A DNA stretch of 64,000 nucleotides from assembly GCF_000189635.1 (NCBI RefSeq), contig NW_002476430.1:1-64000 (forward strand). Reading direction: 5' to 3'. Positions 11,230 to 25,423 of the stretch are shown here, one piece after another. Position 1 is the first letter of the stretch. The number at the start of each line of letters is the position of its first letter. The notes beneath the pieces are model-generated. The model was not told the origin of the DNA. It did not search any database and worked only from the letters and a program-made list of their open reading frames with translations. This DNA is from Tetrahymena thermophila SB210 (lineage: Eukaryota > Ciliophora > Oligohymenophorea > Hymenostomatida > Tetrahymenidae). Made by a program: the position numbers and the translations under genes.

Positions 11230-14200
11230 GTTTAATTATGTTCTTTTTTTGTTTATGATATTATGTTAACTTTTAGAAATTAATTAATTATAGAGTCTTC
11301 CAATAAATCAAATTCAATTCACCTATTAATCAAAAAAAAATTTAAGGTTATTCAGGTTAAAAAAAGTGGGCGAAATATCTAAAAAATTACAGTAGAAATT
11401 AGCGCATTCATAATTTTACAAATTTATTTCATAGATTTTTTTATAATTTTTTGAGTATTATTTTTGATAATTTAATAAAATGAATTTAAGAACATTTTTA
11501 TATTTTGTCTATTATAACTTTTAGAGATAAAAAAGAAAAGTATTTAAATAAATTCATATCAAAATAGAAAAACTTTTAAATACCATTGTAAGGACTAATT
11601 TGTACATTAAATTAGCACTATCCTATCAAAGATTTTTAGTTAAATTTTTAGAAAATTAATTAATCAATTTTTTAGATTCAGCTAGAACGCTACATTAAAT
11701 TATGCCTCATAATATAAATGCCAAAAAGGTAGAATGAGTATACGAAGTTTTTTTAAAAATATCAAACCAGAAATCAAAAGGTTAAGCCTCTTAAGTCGTT
11801 CTTATTGATATTTTTTAATAATAATGTAGCCAATTAAAAAAAGAAAAAACCCATATCAAAATTTGTGTAAATACTGCCTGTGATAATCTTAAACAAAGAA
11901 GTAAGTTAAAAGCTAGAAAAGAATTATTTTAAAATATTTCTTTAATTTAAAAATTTTATTTGAAGTAGCTTTTTAGCTCCTTTTTTCATAAACGCAAACA
12001 AAAACAAATTGAAGACTTTATCAATTAGATGTGATATATTTTATCATAATAATATTAATATTAATCTAACTAAGGCTTTTTGTTGCATATTAACAAATGT
12101 GGTATTTCCCTCCATTAATGTTATAGAAAACACATAAAATTTATCTCAAGACAACTGAATAAATAACGCATCTATATTTATGAACTCTAAAATTTCTCAA
12201 GTAATAAATTATCATACTAAATAAAATAAAAATGCAGAAGATTTAAAGAAGATATTAATTTTTTTTACTTACACTTTCTATAAACTATAAAAGTCATTTC
12301 ATTTTCTTAAAATTATTAATTTTTTAATTCATTATTTGACTCATAAAAATTTTTCAAAATAAGTGAGAGTAATGAGTAATCTAGTTAACTGTTTTACTCT
12401 TATGAGTTAAATTTAAGTATTTTTTACATTTTAATTTATATCATTTATCCTAAAATTATATTAGTGATTACCAGCTATTAATAATTTTACTAAGTATATA
12501 CCTTTTAATCTATTATTTAAATATCTTTATTTGGTATATATAATCCACATATATTGAAGCACATTTATTAAATATCTAATTTTTAAAAATTTATTGATGT
12601 ATTAACAATCGCAAGAAGTGAGAGATATTTGAAAATCCCTTTAAATGATGATGAATTTAATTAATTAAATGTAAATTCATTCAAATTATTTTAAAAAATT
12701 AATTACTTAGTGCTTTTTTTTACTTGAACTTAATTAATAGTGTAACAAAGTGGGTGGATTATTATTTGCTAACTCGCATAATCAATTAATACTTAATTTT
12801 TTTCTTTTTTTCTAACTCTAGTTTATGTAGCTTACATAAGATTTCTTCCACTTGTTGTTGTCGAATTTTTATATTTTTTGAATTAATGATTTTTGTCTAT
12901 TATATATTTTTGTACAATCTAACCTGATTTTTAAGAGAATTCTTTTATCAGTATTTACAAATTAGTATAAAATGAGTCCATTGTATTCTATACTTTTAGA
13001 TCTAACAATTAGATAAATAAATTTACTTGAAAGAATATAAATTAATTTACAAATTGCTCACTTTAAGAAAGATTTTTTATTAGAAGGTGTTGATCAATCT
13101 TATTGTAAGTCAATTTTTTTGGTCATTTAATTTTTATAATGTAATTAGTATATTTAACTAATTTCTTAGTTTTTGTTTGCATCACTTTTTATCTACAATC
13201 AAATAATTAACAATACGACTTTTATTACTATCAAATAGTAATTTAAATTTTCGAAAGCAAAAATTTCCAGCAATTTTAAGAGTTTGAATTTAATCTTCTA
13301 AATCGCTCAATCACAATCACTTCTTTTACATTTTTTACTTAAAATACACATTAAAGAAGAAATATTAATTTTTAGACAATAGCAAATATTAGCCGCAATA
13401 ATAAATATAAATAAAGTAAGGACAATTGCGAAATTTAAAAATTGCTTTTTATGCAGCGCTCAATAATTATTCTTAATTCAAAGTAAATTTTTTTGTTATT
13501 TTATATTATATTGATTTTCTTACTAAATCTTTATAAATTATTGTAAACATAGAATAATTTATAAGCTAAATCATAATAATTTAAAATATTTTAATAAATT
13601 TCATAATAAAAATTTTATTTTTTAAAATAATAAACTCAAATAAATTATTTATTTATTAGCAGTTATTAATATTAAAAATATCTTCTTTATTACAAATTAA
13701 AAAGAAAATTATTATTTTATAACAGTTAAAAGATATTATTAAAAATAAAATTTTCTTTTACAAATAAATATTAGTTGATGAATTTCAATTATAAAAATAT
13801 TATCAAATGCTAAATAAAATTTTGATTAGGTGGAATTGAAAAAAAAAGTGGAATCAATTTTTTTAAAAAATTCATCAATTTCAAAGAAGACCCATTTTTA
13901 GATAAAAGTTTTTTTTTGATAAAGTCTTAAATTTGAGATATTAAGGTATAAAATTATTTGTAATTTACTATTTTGTTTTTAAAACTAAATTTATTTTTGC
14001 TTTTAATGAAAAAATTATAATGGTAGAATCATAAAATCAATAAAATAAATAAAGATAAAAAATTATTTCTCATGATTTTTTATTTACAATTTTATATTTG
14101 AAATAATTTATTTATGCTTGAAAGAAATTTTTGATGAAATAATTTGACTATTTTAAATTTGTTATTTTAATTAGATACTATGATTTAATTTTAAGTTAAA

Positions 14201-16058
14201 CTTGATAAAAGTAGATTATAATGATCAAAATTTACTAATTTTATTGTAAATATTTATCCTTTAATTCTTTAAATAAATAAAAATATATAAATTTTTGTTT
14301 GTAGAATATTTTACATGATAAATGGCATGCTTTTTTTGGATAATTTTCAATAAATTTTCTTCAAAAATAAATTAATTAAAATATTAAATATTATTTTTCT
14401 TATAATAAATTTACTCATTTAAATTTCTTTCAAAAGCATTATACAATAATCACTTAAAATTTTAAAGGCTAATTTGATCATTTTTTAATAAAAGTTCTAT
14501 ATAATTTTAAAATAATCTTAATTTAATAGAAAAGATATTTAAATGAAGAAAATATTAATTTAAAAGCTAATTTTAGATATTTTTCATTTAAAAAAGCTCA
14601 TTTTTAATTTTATCTCTTAATTAAGATTATAAAAAACTATATAATCAACAAATACTAAAAATTACTTTAAAATTATTAAAAGTTTTTAAGTTTACAAAAA
14701 TAAAATTAGAATTTTATAACTAATTAAATATTAATAATTTTGAAAGGAATTATTTTAAATGTAAAAATACTTTTTTAAAAACTATCTTGAAATAAATAAA
14801 ATACTTATTTATTAAGAATTATTATTTCAACAAATAGATTCTTCTAATATTTAATACAATTACTAGTTTGTAAAATTAATTTAGTCTTTTTAAAAATATC
14901 ATTCAAAATAAATAAATAAATTATTAAAATAAATTAGTTACATTAAAATAATTTAATAAGAATATCAATCTTAGATATTATTAATTTAAGGATTATTTAC
15001 TTAATTCAAATTTCAAAAAATATCACTAAAATAAATCCTGTATTGAACTCTTATAGTTAGTAAAATATTCCTTAACCATTTTTTAATTATATAAAAAACT
15101 ATAAAGATGATTTTTACTTAGGAGGAAACATTTTGAAAATAAAAAATATAACCATTTTTTTGGAAAATTTATTTTTTAAGGTAGCTTTGATTAATGATAA
15201 TACATGATATATAATTTCATTACAATCCTGTAAAAAATAATATATAGACACTCTGAAGATTCAAAATCTGAAAATTTCTTAAGCTAAATTAGAATCTAAA
15301 AGCTATAGAGTTAATTATTTCTGTTCTGTTTAGAGAAAGATCAATCAGAGATTATTAAGCTAGACTTTAAGATAGACTCATAATATCTCCTATTTATATT
15401 TGAATATGTTCTAAGAATATTTTAACGTTTCTTAGTACCAGATCTCTACTAAAATACTAATTTAGTATAAATAATTTATATTAGAATTAATATGGAAGAT
15501 TAACTGATTTTATCTAGAACGTATTTTAAAGTATTATTTTTTTTATAACTTTTAGTTTAAAATATTCATTCAGTTTATCTAAATAAATAATAAATGTATT
15601 AACATATGATTGCAATTGATAAAATTATTTTTTTATCTCAAAATCCATATTTTATTCTTTAAAATAAATATTCCATAAATTTCACAAAGTTGATAAAATT
15701 TTGATAAAAGATAGAAATTTATAATTAATTTATTAATTATTAAGCTTTAAAATAAAATAATAAATACAAAAAAATATTAAAAACATTTTTAGAAAATATT
15801 ACTGATTTAAGTAAGATATTAAATTAGTTTTATTTATACTTTGATCTTTTTAAATGCATTTTAAAAAAATTAATTTCTTTAAATTCTTATTTACTTACTT
15901 ACTCACTCATAAATACATTGTATATTTTTATTTATTTTTAATTCTTAATTCTAACAAATATTTAAAATACAAAATAAACTCTTTAAATTAGGTTTTTTAT
16001 AAAAATATTTTTTTGTTTGCATGTAAAAACGCTGCTAATTTTATAAAATTCTTTGATT
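11230..16058. other. 4.8-kb intergenic region, nothing supported
   Basis: Very AT-rich, with long homopolymer A and T runs and frequent TGA in all frames relative to the real genes. I found no conserved motif, signal peptide, RNA-gene signature or repeat array. The start-proximal promoter of the gene ending at 8500 should lie in the first few hundred bases. Confidence 0.5.
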
Positions 16059-16850
16059 TCATTTGGGCAAATTGTTAAACCAACTTTTAATATCAGCTAA
16101 TTATTTTGGATATAATGAATGTGGTAAGAAAGGTTCACTTTAGAATTTGCTATTTTTAAACTAGGAAAGAAGTCTTTAGTAGCTCTATCTAGCTAAGAGG
16201 AAAGGAACTACATCATCAGATTCTCCGTGACTAAGGAAAATAGGCATTTCGTATCTTGCTTATTCTAAGTTGTTTATTTCTATGAATTTGAAAAAGTACC
16301 CACTTAATCCTATAATACCTCCAAGAACGCTTGGATAAGTAATGCCTGTGTAAATACTCATTGCGCAGCCTTGAGAAAAACCACCAATAAAAACCTTCTT
16401 ACTGTTTCCTAGTATTTGTACTTCTTCGTCTATTGTCTTTTTAATAATTTCATAACTATCTTTGACTTCAGATACTGAGTAAAGATCTTCTTCTTTCATA
16501 GTATTTTTATCTAAACTTTTGATATCGTACCAGCTATTGCACTCAAAACCATCATTTACAGTAACTGGTCTTTCTGGTGCTGTAAGTAAAACTACTTTTG
16601 TCTTTTCAGGAGTAGGATCAACAGGTGAGTCAAAAACATCATAAAATCCTTCAGCACTGTCTCCAAGTCCATGCAACCAAATTAATGTTCTTTCATGACC
16701 ACTTTTAGGAGTCAAAATGATATCTTAGCCTCTTCTTTTGGCTGAATATTTGGATGCTGATGACACTGTTTGTTTATTAAATGTCGAAGTTAGAAATCCC
16801 AAAATTATAGTTATTGATAATAATATATAATGAAGAGTTTTTAAACTCAT
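16059..16850 (-). CDS. Acyl-protein thioesterase / carboxylesterase-like hydrolase
   Basis: 263 aa in one exon, ATG at 16850-16848 and TGA at 16061-16059, with several in-frame TAA/TAG glutamines. The alpha/beta-hydrolase core of the APT1/phospholipase-carboxylesterase family is clear: LIWLHGLGDSAEGF (oxyanion region), nucleophile Ser159 in GGFSQGCA, Asp212 in SHGESDDVVP, and His244 in FLPHSLYP near the end. The triad order and spacing fit the family, whose members remove palmitate from cysteines or hydrolyse lysophospholipids. Unlike cytosolic APT1, residues 4-24 (KTLHYILLSITIILGFLTSTF) are hydrophobic, so this version is probably secreted, lumenal or membrane-anchored. The ATG at 16961 is in frame and would add 37 residues. 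I prefer 16850 because it places the hydrophobic segment at the N-terminus. The substrate cannot be told from sequence. Confidence 0.88.
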
Positions 16851-18423
16851 TTTTGATTGATAAAATAAACACAAAAGATTTGTATGTAAAGCGGAATAAA
16901 ATAAGTAGAAAGTGGTGAATTTATTTGAGCTTTTATAAGAATTTAGAAATTCTAAAACCAAAATGATCAGAGCAAATATGCTAAAAAGCTTAATATTGTC
17001 TTTATTGTTTATAGCTTGTTTTTAATGCGAAATACTGGAATATTTTTACTGTTTGTGTAACAACGGAGAATCTTTCCAGAACAAGTTTTGTATTATACAA
17101 ATGCAGCAGAAGTAAATCTATTTGAAATCAAGTTAATCATTAAATATCAATTAATTAGCTAAATAAATATAATTCTTCTATTAATTTGTGCATGCATTTC
17201 ATGTTTGATCAATATATATGTCAATAAATATAAAAATAAATATCTTATCTCTTTTTATAACAATAAAATTTCATCCTATCATTAAATCTCTATCAAATTA
17301 TTTAATATAAATTAATAAATGCAACTGAGTTACATTGATTTTTTAATCTCGAATGAATAAGTTAATTTTTAAATTCTCTTCATATTATGCAATAATTTTG
17401 TTGGTGCGAAAATGAAGAGAAGTTATTGATTAATTTATTAATTAATTTTATTATTAATTTATCAAAAGGATTTTGAAATTTATTAAAATTTGAATGAAAA
17501 AATTAAAATAATAAAATAATTTAGCATTTATTTAAATTTAGTTTTCGAATAAAATAAGAAATAAAATGATTATTTTTTTAGAGGGATTTCAAATAATTAT
17601 TTAAAAATGAATGAAGAAAATGAAATATAATTAAACGCAAAATTTATTTAGTAATAAATTAATTAATTTGATTGATTTGTCAAATTATTTGCAGAGAAAA
17701 TCAAAATTTAAATTTAATTTGATAAAATAGAAAGAGAAGCTGGAGAACAGAGATAAAAAATAAATAAAAGGACACAAAAAAATAAAATAAGGAGTTAAAA
17801 GTAGAGTAAGTAGGTTACTTGAATAAGATACGGAGTTGTTAGTAGATAGATTTATTGGATTTAAATAAATAAATAAACAAATAATAAAAACAATAAAAGG
17901 ATAGGTTTAAAGAGCAGCTTAAAGTATTAAAAAAAGGAAAAAAAAGTGGCTTTACTAAAAATATAGTTATTTCTTTGTTTGTTTTTCTTTCATATATAAA
18001 GAAACCATTAATAAGATTCATTGATTATTCAAAGCGAATATACAATAATTTATATGAAGGCAATTAAAATAGGCAAATAAATGAATTATATAAGCAATTA
18101 TGTGAGCAAGCAAGAAAGAATGTTAGCTTTTTTGGGTTTAAATTTACTTTACTAATATATAGCAAATAATTTATTAAAAGAGCGGCAAAGACTAAGAAAA
18201 GAAGAAGAAAGAAAAAAGCAAAAAGAAGTTTAATACAAGCAAATTACCTTATATAATTATAATATATATATATTTATTTATTTAATTCTTAATTGTTTTG
18301 TATAGCAAATTATACTAGCTAGCTTGAAACCATAAATAAATAAATATTTTTATTAGACGCACAAGCATTCTTTTTATAAAGTTTAAAATTAACACACACA
18401 TAAATTTAAATACTGCATTTATT
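16851..18423. other. Divergent intergenic region
   Basis: Lies between the 5' ends of the hydrolase (-) and the zinc-finger gene (+), so it should hold both promoters. It is AT-rich, with purine-rich stretches around 17700-17960 and 18190-18230. No supported gene; short open runs here lack codon bias and start context. Confidence 0.5.
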
Positions 18424-20511
18424 ATGAGTGATTCTGCCGTCGAGCAAATCAAGCCAGATGAATAGCTTAATCATATGTAGTTGAATGATCAGCCAACTGC
18501 TTCAGGTATTTGATTATTCTTTTAATAGCAGTTGATTAACTTTTTTCAATAAAAGAAAGCAACGAATAAGAATAAAATGGAGTTCATGAGGACTAATAGG
18601 AATAAAGTCTAAATAAATCTGTAGATGAATAGCATTAGTTAGTTAATGGACATAGTCACAATATTAATGGAGACAGTGAACATTTAGTTTCAAATGGCAA
18701 TGAGTATTTAGGTAAAGGTAATATGAAGTAGATTGATGAAGCAAAAAACGGAATTGAAACCTAAAATGAAGCTAATGGTACAGGAGCAGAATGTAAATAT
18801 TTATAGATTGTTTTAAAGATTTAGTTGTAATAAAATGTGGGATTAATTAAGTTTCTGCTTTTAAACAATAGAAAGTATTGAAGAGGATTAAGCAAATAGT
18901 CAGTAAAAGTAATAAGATGATTAAAAGGAAAATATAGATGAATAAGCTGAGTAGCAAGGTTAAGATGAGAAACAAGCAGATGATTAAGTTTAAAATATAT
19001 AAGAAATAAATGAATAAAATGGAATTAATGAAGAAGTTAATAAAGATTAAAATAACAATCATATAGATGATAATGCCCAAGAGCATGCTGACATGATTGA
19101 AGAAATAGAAAAATAAAAAGAATAATTCAAGTAAATCGCACAAATGTAGGATGATGGAAATGATTAAATTGAACATGAATGTTGTCATGAAAATGGGATT
19201 CATAATGATTGTGAAAATAAAATGGAGGTAGAATAATAGGAAGGCTAAAAAAGCTAAGAAAATAATGTAATTGTTGAAGGTGAACAAGGCGAAAACAAAG
19301 AGTAAAATGAAAAAAGCGAAAATGATGCTAATAAAGAGGATGGATTAGAAGTATAAAATGAAAATAAGAAAGAAGAAAACGAAGATTAATAAGATTAAGG
19401 GAATAAAGAAGATGAATAAGAAAATTAAACTGATAAACAAGATAATAAAAATAATGATGAAAATCAAGAGGAACTAGAAAAGCAAGATACCACTGAAAAG
19501 GTAGAATAAGAAGTTACTTAAAAGGAGGAAAAGAAGAAAAGAAAGAAAAATAAGAGGAAGAAAGAACTAGAGAAATAGCAAGAAGAAGAGGAAGCAAATA
19601 ATGAGAATAAAGTAGAACAAGCAGCTGAAGAGGAAAATAATGAAAATAGCAATCATGCTAATAATGAAGAATTAGAAAATAAAGAAAAACCTAAGAAAAA
19701 AAAGTACAAAAGAAAGAATAAAAATAACGAAAAAGAAAAAGAAGAGAAAGATGAGGCAAAAGAAGATGCTGAAAAGGAAGATAAAGACGAAGACAAAGAT
19801 AATGATAGGGAAGATAAAGATGCTGCTGAAAATGACAAAGAAGATAAAGACGAGGAAGGTTAAAATGATGAAGATTAAGAAGAAGATGCAAATGCAACTA
19901 CAAAAGAAGAAAAGAAGAAAAAAAAGAAAAAAGAAAAACAAGTAGGAAAAGACTACCGTTTCTCTAAATTGGCTAACTGCCACATGTGTAAAAGAAAGAA
20001 TAAATATGTTTACGGTTGTTATAAAAACTGGATTCCTACTTCTTGTAATAAATTTTTCTGTATTGACTGCTTGATGAATGGATTAAAAGAAAACATTCTC
20101 TTGATTGTCCAGAAAGAAGAAACTTGGAAGTGCCCTTATAAAAAAAATACCTGTTTGTGCAGACACTGTTTGAACAAAAAAGAAGATTTTTAAATCCCTC
20201 TAATTGAAGACGACAATGAAATTCCAAAACTTTTCGGAGAAGCACCATCTAAAAAGCACAAAAAGAACGAAGAAGATGTCTATCAAACAAGACTCAACAT
20301 GAAAAATAAAATGAAAAAGCTAATTGATTTTAATGGCCAACTTATATAAAAAATGAATAAATTGTAAAGTTAACTTACAAAAGAAGAAAGTGTTTTCTAT
20401 AATAGACTTATTCACGACAACTTAATTGTACTCGAAAACCTCGCAAGCAAACTTGCTGACAAAGATAAAATTAAAGAAGAAGAAAACCAAGGCAAGTTCC
20501 ATTACTATTGA
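18424..20511 (+). CDS. Acidic/basic low-complexity protein with C-terminal CDCA7-type zinc finger
   Basis: Three exons: 18424-18505, 18556-18792 and 18872-20511. The introns begin GTATTT and GTAAAT and end AAAG and ATAG. All junctions are phase 1, giving 652 aa. Residues 1 to about 465 are a low-complexity chain of Glu, Lys, Asp, Asn and Gln. From residue 476 a Cys-rich domain follows: C476-x2-C479, C489, C498, C503-x2-C506, then WKCP (C527), C534-x-C536-x2-C539. This order (CHxC, FCxxC, WxCP, CxCxxC) matches the zf-4CXXC_R1 domain of CDCA7, the chromatin protein that partners the HELLS/DDM1 remodeler in animals and plants. The usual CPPC element is CPYK here, so one expected ligand is absent. 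The C-terminal ~110 residues look helical. Nuclear localisation is likely from the Lys-rich blocks. A role in chromatin or DNA binding is inferred from the domain only. Confidence 0.82.
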
Positions 20512-22355
20512 TGATATTATTAACGCTAAATTGATTTGCTAAAGCAACTCAACTCAAAATAAAGCCCTAAACTTTCAATAAAACAATATGCAAGTTAAGG
20601 CAAAAATAAATTATAAAAATTTTGAATAACTTTATAAATAATTTTTCTTCTATTTAATTTTTCTATTATTTATGCAAAATTAATAAATGAATGAATGAAT
20701 GAAATTCAAACCACATATACATGCATATAAACAATCATACACATTTACACGCTAGACAGATAGATAGATTGGTTGATCGATTCATACATACATAGATAGT
20801 TAATTAACTAATAAAAAATAAATTTAATAATATAAATATCTCAAATTCAAAGATAAAAGTAAGTAATATTATTATTAAAAAATATAAATAAATAGAATAA
20901 CAACAAATAAATCTATGTTTTTAATTGTTTAGTTTACTAAATAATAATTAATTTATAGCTAACTAACTCTCAATCTTTAAATCGAATTTATTCTTATGAA
21001 CTTTTAAAAATTTATTTTAAATTTTCTCGTTTACTTTTTTAGCTTAAATTTTAATTTTTTTAATAATTTTCAATTTATTTTAGTTTAATTTAAATATTTT
21101 TACTTATAAAACTTTCTTTCAAATATTTTTGAATTATATTTATTTGCTAGATTTTATAAATAGAATTATCTATTAATTATTAGTCTTTTTGTTATATAAA
21201 ACTAGTACTAACCAACTATCTCAAATAATATAAATGTATCAAATTTAAAGAGTTAAATATACAAAAGACGAATTATTTAATTTAATAACAGTTCTATTTT
21301 TCAAAAAATAAAAGAACGAAGGAAAGAAAGTGGAATAAATATAAATTTAGATTTCATAAACATATTTATCTGTTATTTAGGTTTCTTTGTCTATTTAAAT
21401 TAATAAGACAATTAACTATTAAAAATAATAAATATAAAAAGCAAAATATTTGTTTGATTACATAAAAACTTTATTTATCAAAAAGCAATTGGTTAAAATA
21501 AGATTATTTTTTAATAATTTACTTTAATTGATAATATATTAATAAATAATTAATTATTTGCCATATATATTAAATTTTAATAAACATTTATAGAATAATA
21601 AATAAATACAATCTAAAATATTATATATTTTACCATTAGTTATTAATTTAAGCAATTAGAAAACAGGGTTGTATTTAAATAAATTTAATTGAATCTAACA
21701 TAGTTAAATTATTGATGTAACATTAAAAATTTAGTTTGAATTGACAATTTTGGTAAATGACCCTCTTTTAATATTTTGTTTTTTATATCTTAATTTAAAT
21801 ATTTATCTAAAATTAGAGAAATAAATGGATTTATAAGTAGTAAAGTTATCCTTTGTAAAAGCTTTTTTAAAATTAAATTAAACATACTTTTGCAAATAAT
21901 TATTCATTAATTTTAAATCTATTTGGTAGATTAGAATATATTTTTTAGTGTTAAAAGTATATTCAAAGCTAAAAATAATAAAAATTAAGGAGCTAATTAC
22001 ATATTTAACAAATTATTTTATTAGTATTTATTAATTAATTAATTATTAGTTTTTTTGTCTTCATTTTATATAAATTCTAACTAAAATAAATTGTGAAAAT
22101 TAAAGGTAATTTTCTAAGAATGACTATTTAAATCAAAAAAAGAAATTAAAATAAAGTAGATTAGATTAGATATATATTAATAATGATTCTAATTCAAGAA
22201 ATATATATATATTTTTACATGTCATGCATAAATAAATATAAAAGAAAATAATAATTACTAAAGAAATTAATCATTGCCTTTAATATCAATAAATAATTCA
22301 AGCAATCACACTATTAGTTAATTAATTAATTCAAGTGAAGAGTATAAAATAACTA
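20512..22355. other. Intergenic, low-complexity
   Basis: AT-rich spacer between two plus-strand genes. It contains short-period repeats (AATGAATGAATG near 20686, GATAGATAGATTGG near 20760, TTAATTAATTAA blocks) but no supported gene or RNA. Confidence 0.5.
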
Positions 22356-24427
22356 ATGAAGCACAAAGAACAACTAAAAGTAGATGACGACAATAACTAA
22401 CTAAAAAGAGACTAAGTTAAATAATTAAAAGAGGAAATAACTGATACCGATAGGAGTTTGAATGCGATTTCCAAAATAACAAATTAAAATAAGTTGAATA
22501 CTGTAAGCTCTTCTCACTCAATAGATGATAATCATCAAATAAATAATCCAAGTTGCATTTAATCTGATGCAACGACAAGAAAAAATGATTTTTCATTTTG
22601 TCATTAATAAAAATCAAGCGAATTTATCCCAAAATATGCTTTTGGTAGGCCAAAACCTTCTTTAAAAGAGAGTTTAAACGAGAGACCATCTACAATTTAA
22701 ATGAATAATCAGTAAAATTAGAAGAAGATTTTCTTCAAAATTAGTTGGGCACCAATTAATTAATGCTTTTGTTGCTGCTTAATAGGACATGTAGGGATAT
22801 CTAAGTAATCATTAATAAAAAAGCATATATATTCGAAAGTGAAAAATTAAATTATTTTATTTGCAATATTAGTTCTCAGGGCGTAGTTTATGATTTCAAA
22901 AACCATTTCTTCATCGGGGCTGATATAGGAGTAAGCTCACTTTTAAAAATTAACAGCACCTTTATAAATATTAGCAAATAATTAAGAGGAACTCATTCAT
23001 TCATTCATTTAATCAATATTTCTAAAAAATCTATATATCTAATTTATTTTCCATATTAAAATATAGGATGAAGAATTAAGACTTTTTGGTAGGCCAACAA
23101 AGTAAAATGAGATAATTTAATAAATAAAAGCCTTTTGTTTGTTAATTATAATATTAATAATATTTAGAGATTTGTTTTTGGAGCTGGACAACGAAGAACA
23201 GGCAGCAAGACTGCAAGAAGTTTTGAAAAATAAGTAAGTGATGTACACAACAAAAGAAGCTGTAGTTGGCAGATATAAATTTTTAAGGTAAAATAATAAA
23301 TTTGAAAAAAATATTTTAATTTAAATTTAACTTGAAAGAATATTTTAAAAAGCAATCAATTCATTTAGATTTAATTTGTTATAAACAAATTTATAATAAA
23401 TTATCATTCAAATAAAAGATAATAATTAATTAATTCAAAAATTCAACTCAAGTAGAATTAAATAAAAGATAATTAAACTTTATTTTTTCAACAAATAAGT
23501 GTAAAAATAAATATAATGATTGAAATTATTAAATAAAAATAAAACCTTTTAATTATATATATTATATCCCATGCAAAATAATTTAGTAAATGCTTCAGCT
23601 GAGTAATTTTCAGGCAAATAATTTTTATTTAAACAATTTTAATAAATTGATCATTTATTTTTGGAGTAAATTATATTTTCAGACAAATTAAAAAAACTTC
23701 AAAAATTGAAAGAAATTCTGATTATCATAGTTGCTTCAAAATAAATGTAAACCTATAAATTTAATTTATTCAAAACTTAAATGATAAAATAGTTAAGCAC
23801 TTATATTTATAAGCAAATTAAATAATAATTAAAATTCATATGAAACTTACTACGATTAAGTGTTATTTATACCTATTGAGATAGCTTATCTTTACATCAT
23901 ATAACTAATAAAATCTAATTTAACACTTAATTTTTTCAGTACAAACTAATGTAAACAAAAATAATCAATGAAGGAAAGCAAATTTTAAGTTAAACAATCA
24001 AATTGTAAATATAACAAAGAAATTCTAATAATTTAGTTGCAGCTTTACATATAATTTAGGTTTAGTATGTGTCTGTTCTTAACCTTTTTTTAAAAATTAT
24101 TTAGAAGATAAAATTAAATCATTTAAAAATAAGTTTTTTAAAATTTGTTAGAAATAATTGTCATCATTTTGTGGCAGACGTGTTGAATACTTTCAGATAT
24201 AAAAACAAATCAGACTACACTGCTTTATGGGTTTGGAAATAAACTTTTTTTCATGCAAAATATAGAAAGTAAATTTATTTTTATTTTATTTATATTTAAA
24301 TAAATTAATTAGTTTAAAGGGATGTCTAAAGACATATTCTACTCCTTTGGTGTTGATTTTATTAGGAATTCTTTTTCTCGTCTTTTTTTTGATAGATCAC
24401 TTTCTAGAATTGGGTTTATTATTTTGA
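22356..24427 (+). CDS. Unrecognised seven-exon gene with C-terminal membrane segment
   Basis: Proposed exons 22356-22711, 22786-22930, 23067-23101, 23168-23287, 23940-24004, 24178-24268 and 24313-24427 give 308 aa with consistent phases. Residues 1-118 are polar and low-complexity. Exons 2-4 read as a folded domain: QTCRDIQVIINKKAYIFESE, then VVYDFKNHFFIGADIG, DEELRLFGRPTK, and the helix DLFLELDNEEQAARLQEVLK. A run of beta strands ending in an amphipathic helix recalls a PH-like fold, but this is a guess. Exon 6 encodes VLNTFRYKNKSDYTALWVW. Exon 7 encodes a single hydrophobic segment (PLVLILLGILFLVFFLI) close to the stop, as in tail-anchored proteins. Exons 1-4, 6 and 7 look coding. Exon 5 is the weakest, and an 11-base version (23940-23950) gives the same phase. 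I do not recognise the family. Confidence 0.5.
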
Positions 24428-25423
24428 AAGGCTCTATTTTTTTCTAAAGAGTTAATTATAACAATTTCCTCCACACAAATTTTCAAAACTAAATGAATAA
24501 TAAATACCCTGTTTAAAGTTATAATCTAACTAAATATCAAACCAATTTATTTATTAACTCATTAAAAATAATTTCATACAAAAATAAATATGTCAGCTAA
24601 TCTGACAACTAGCAAAATCATTACTTAATTAATAATTAAATTTATAAAAAAATATATTTAACTACTTTATTAAATAAAATAATTAATTAAAAACTAAATT
24701 TATATATATTAATGCAGCCAGTGTCTTAATTTTTCTATTTGTATTCTTTATTCTTCTCTGTTTATATTGTAAATAGAATATTTACTCTTATTCTTTGTCA
24801 ATTTAAAAATATCCTTTTGTCTATTTTACTAATTGAATGTTATCATGCATTAATTTGTACGTAAAGATTAACTATGTTTGAATTTATATGAAAATTTAAT
24901 TGCTTTTTATGATTAATTTTAATGTAAAGATTTGCTTTGGTTTAAATTTATGTAAAAATTTAAATCAATGGTATTTTTTAAGTGCGAATTTGAATCTGTG
25001 CTGTAAAAGTAATAGAAAAAAATCAAGCAAATACACATTAGAAAATAAATAAATGAATTGAGATCAAATATCAAAGAAAAATTCGATTTAATCCAAAAAC
25101 AAACATAAATAAAAGTAGAAAGATCAATGAATTGAGTTAATAAATAAATGAGATTGATTGATTCAGTCACTTATTCAGAGATATTATTAACTTTTGGATA
25201 TTTAAAATAACGAAAAGTAAAAAATATTGCTTGATAAATTGGTAAGACCAGTTAATAAACCAGCTAGCTAATTTATTTGTTAATCTGCGAAAAGATGTTT
25301 TTGAGCAGATTTCGATATAATATTTGAAAACATTTGGAATTAATTAATAAATTAATAAACTAATTATTTAAAAGTATTAAGATTGATTGAGTAAATTGCT
25401 ATTGATTTTAATTAATAAAAAGA
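24428..25423. other. Intergenic, nothing supported
   Basis: AT-rich region between two plus-strand genes. A hydrophobic open run on the minus strand near 24919-25170 is compositionally biased and has no start context or family resemblance. Confidence 0.5.

Noticed and set aside
16076..16090. Match to the start of the Tetrahymena chromosome breakage sequence (TAAACCAAC)
   Set aside because: Only the first nine bases agree with the 15-bp element; it overlaps the last codons of the thioesterase coding strand, and chromosome breakage sites should be intergenic.
24919..25170. Hydrophobic minus-strand open frame
   Set aside because: A/T-driven Phe/Ile/Leu/Tyr composition, no start context, no splice continuity and no family resemblance.
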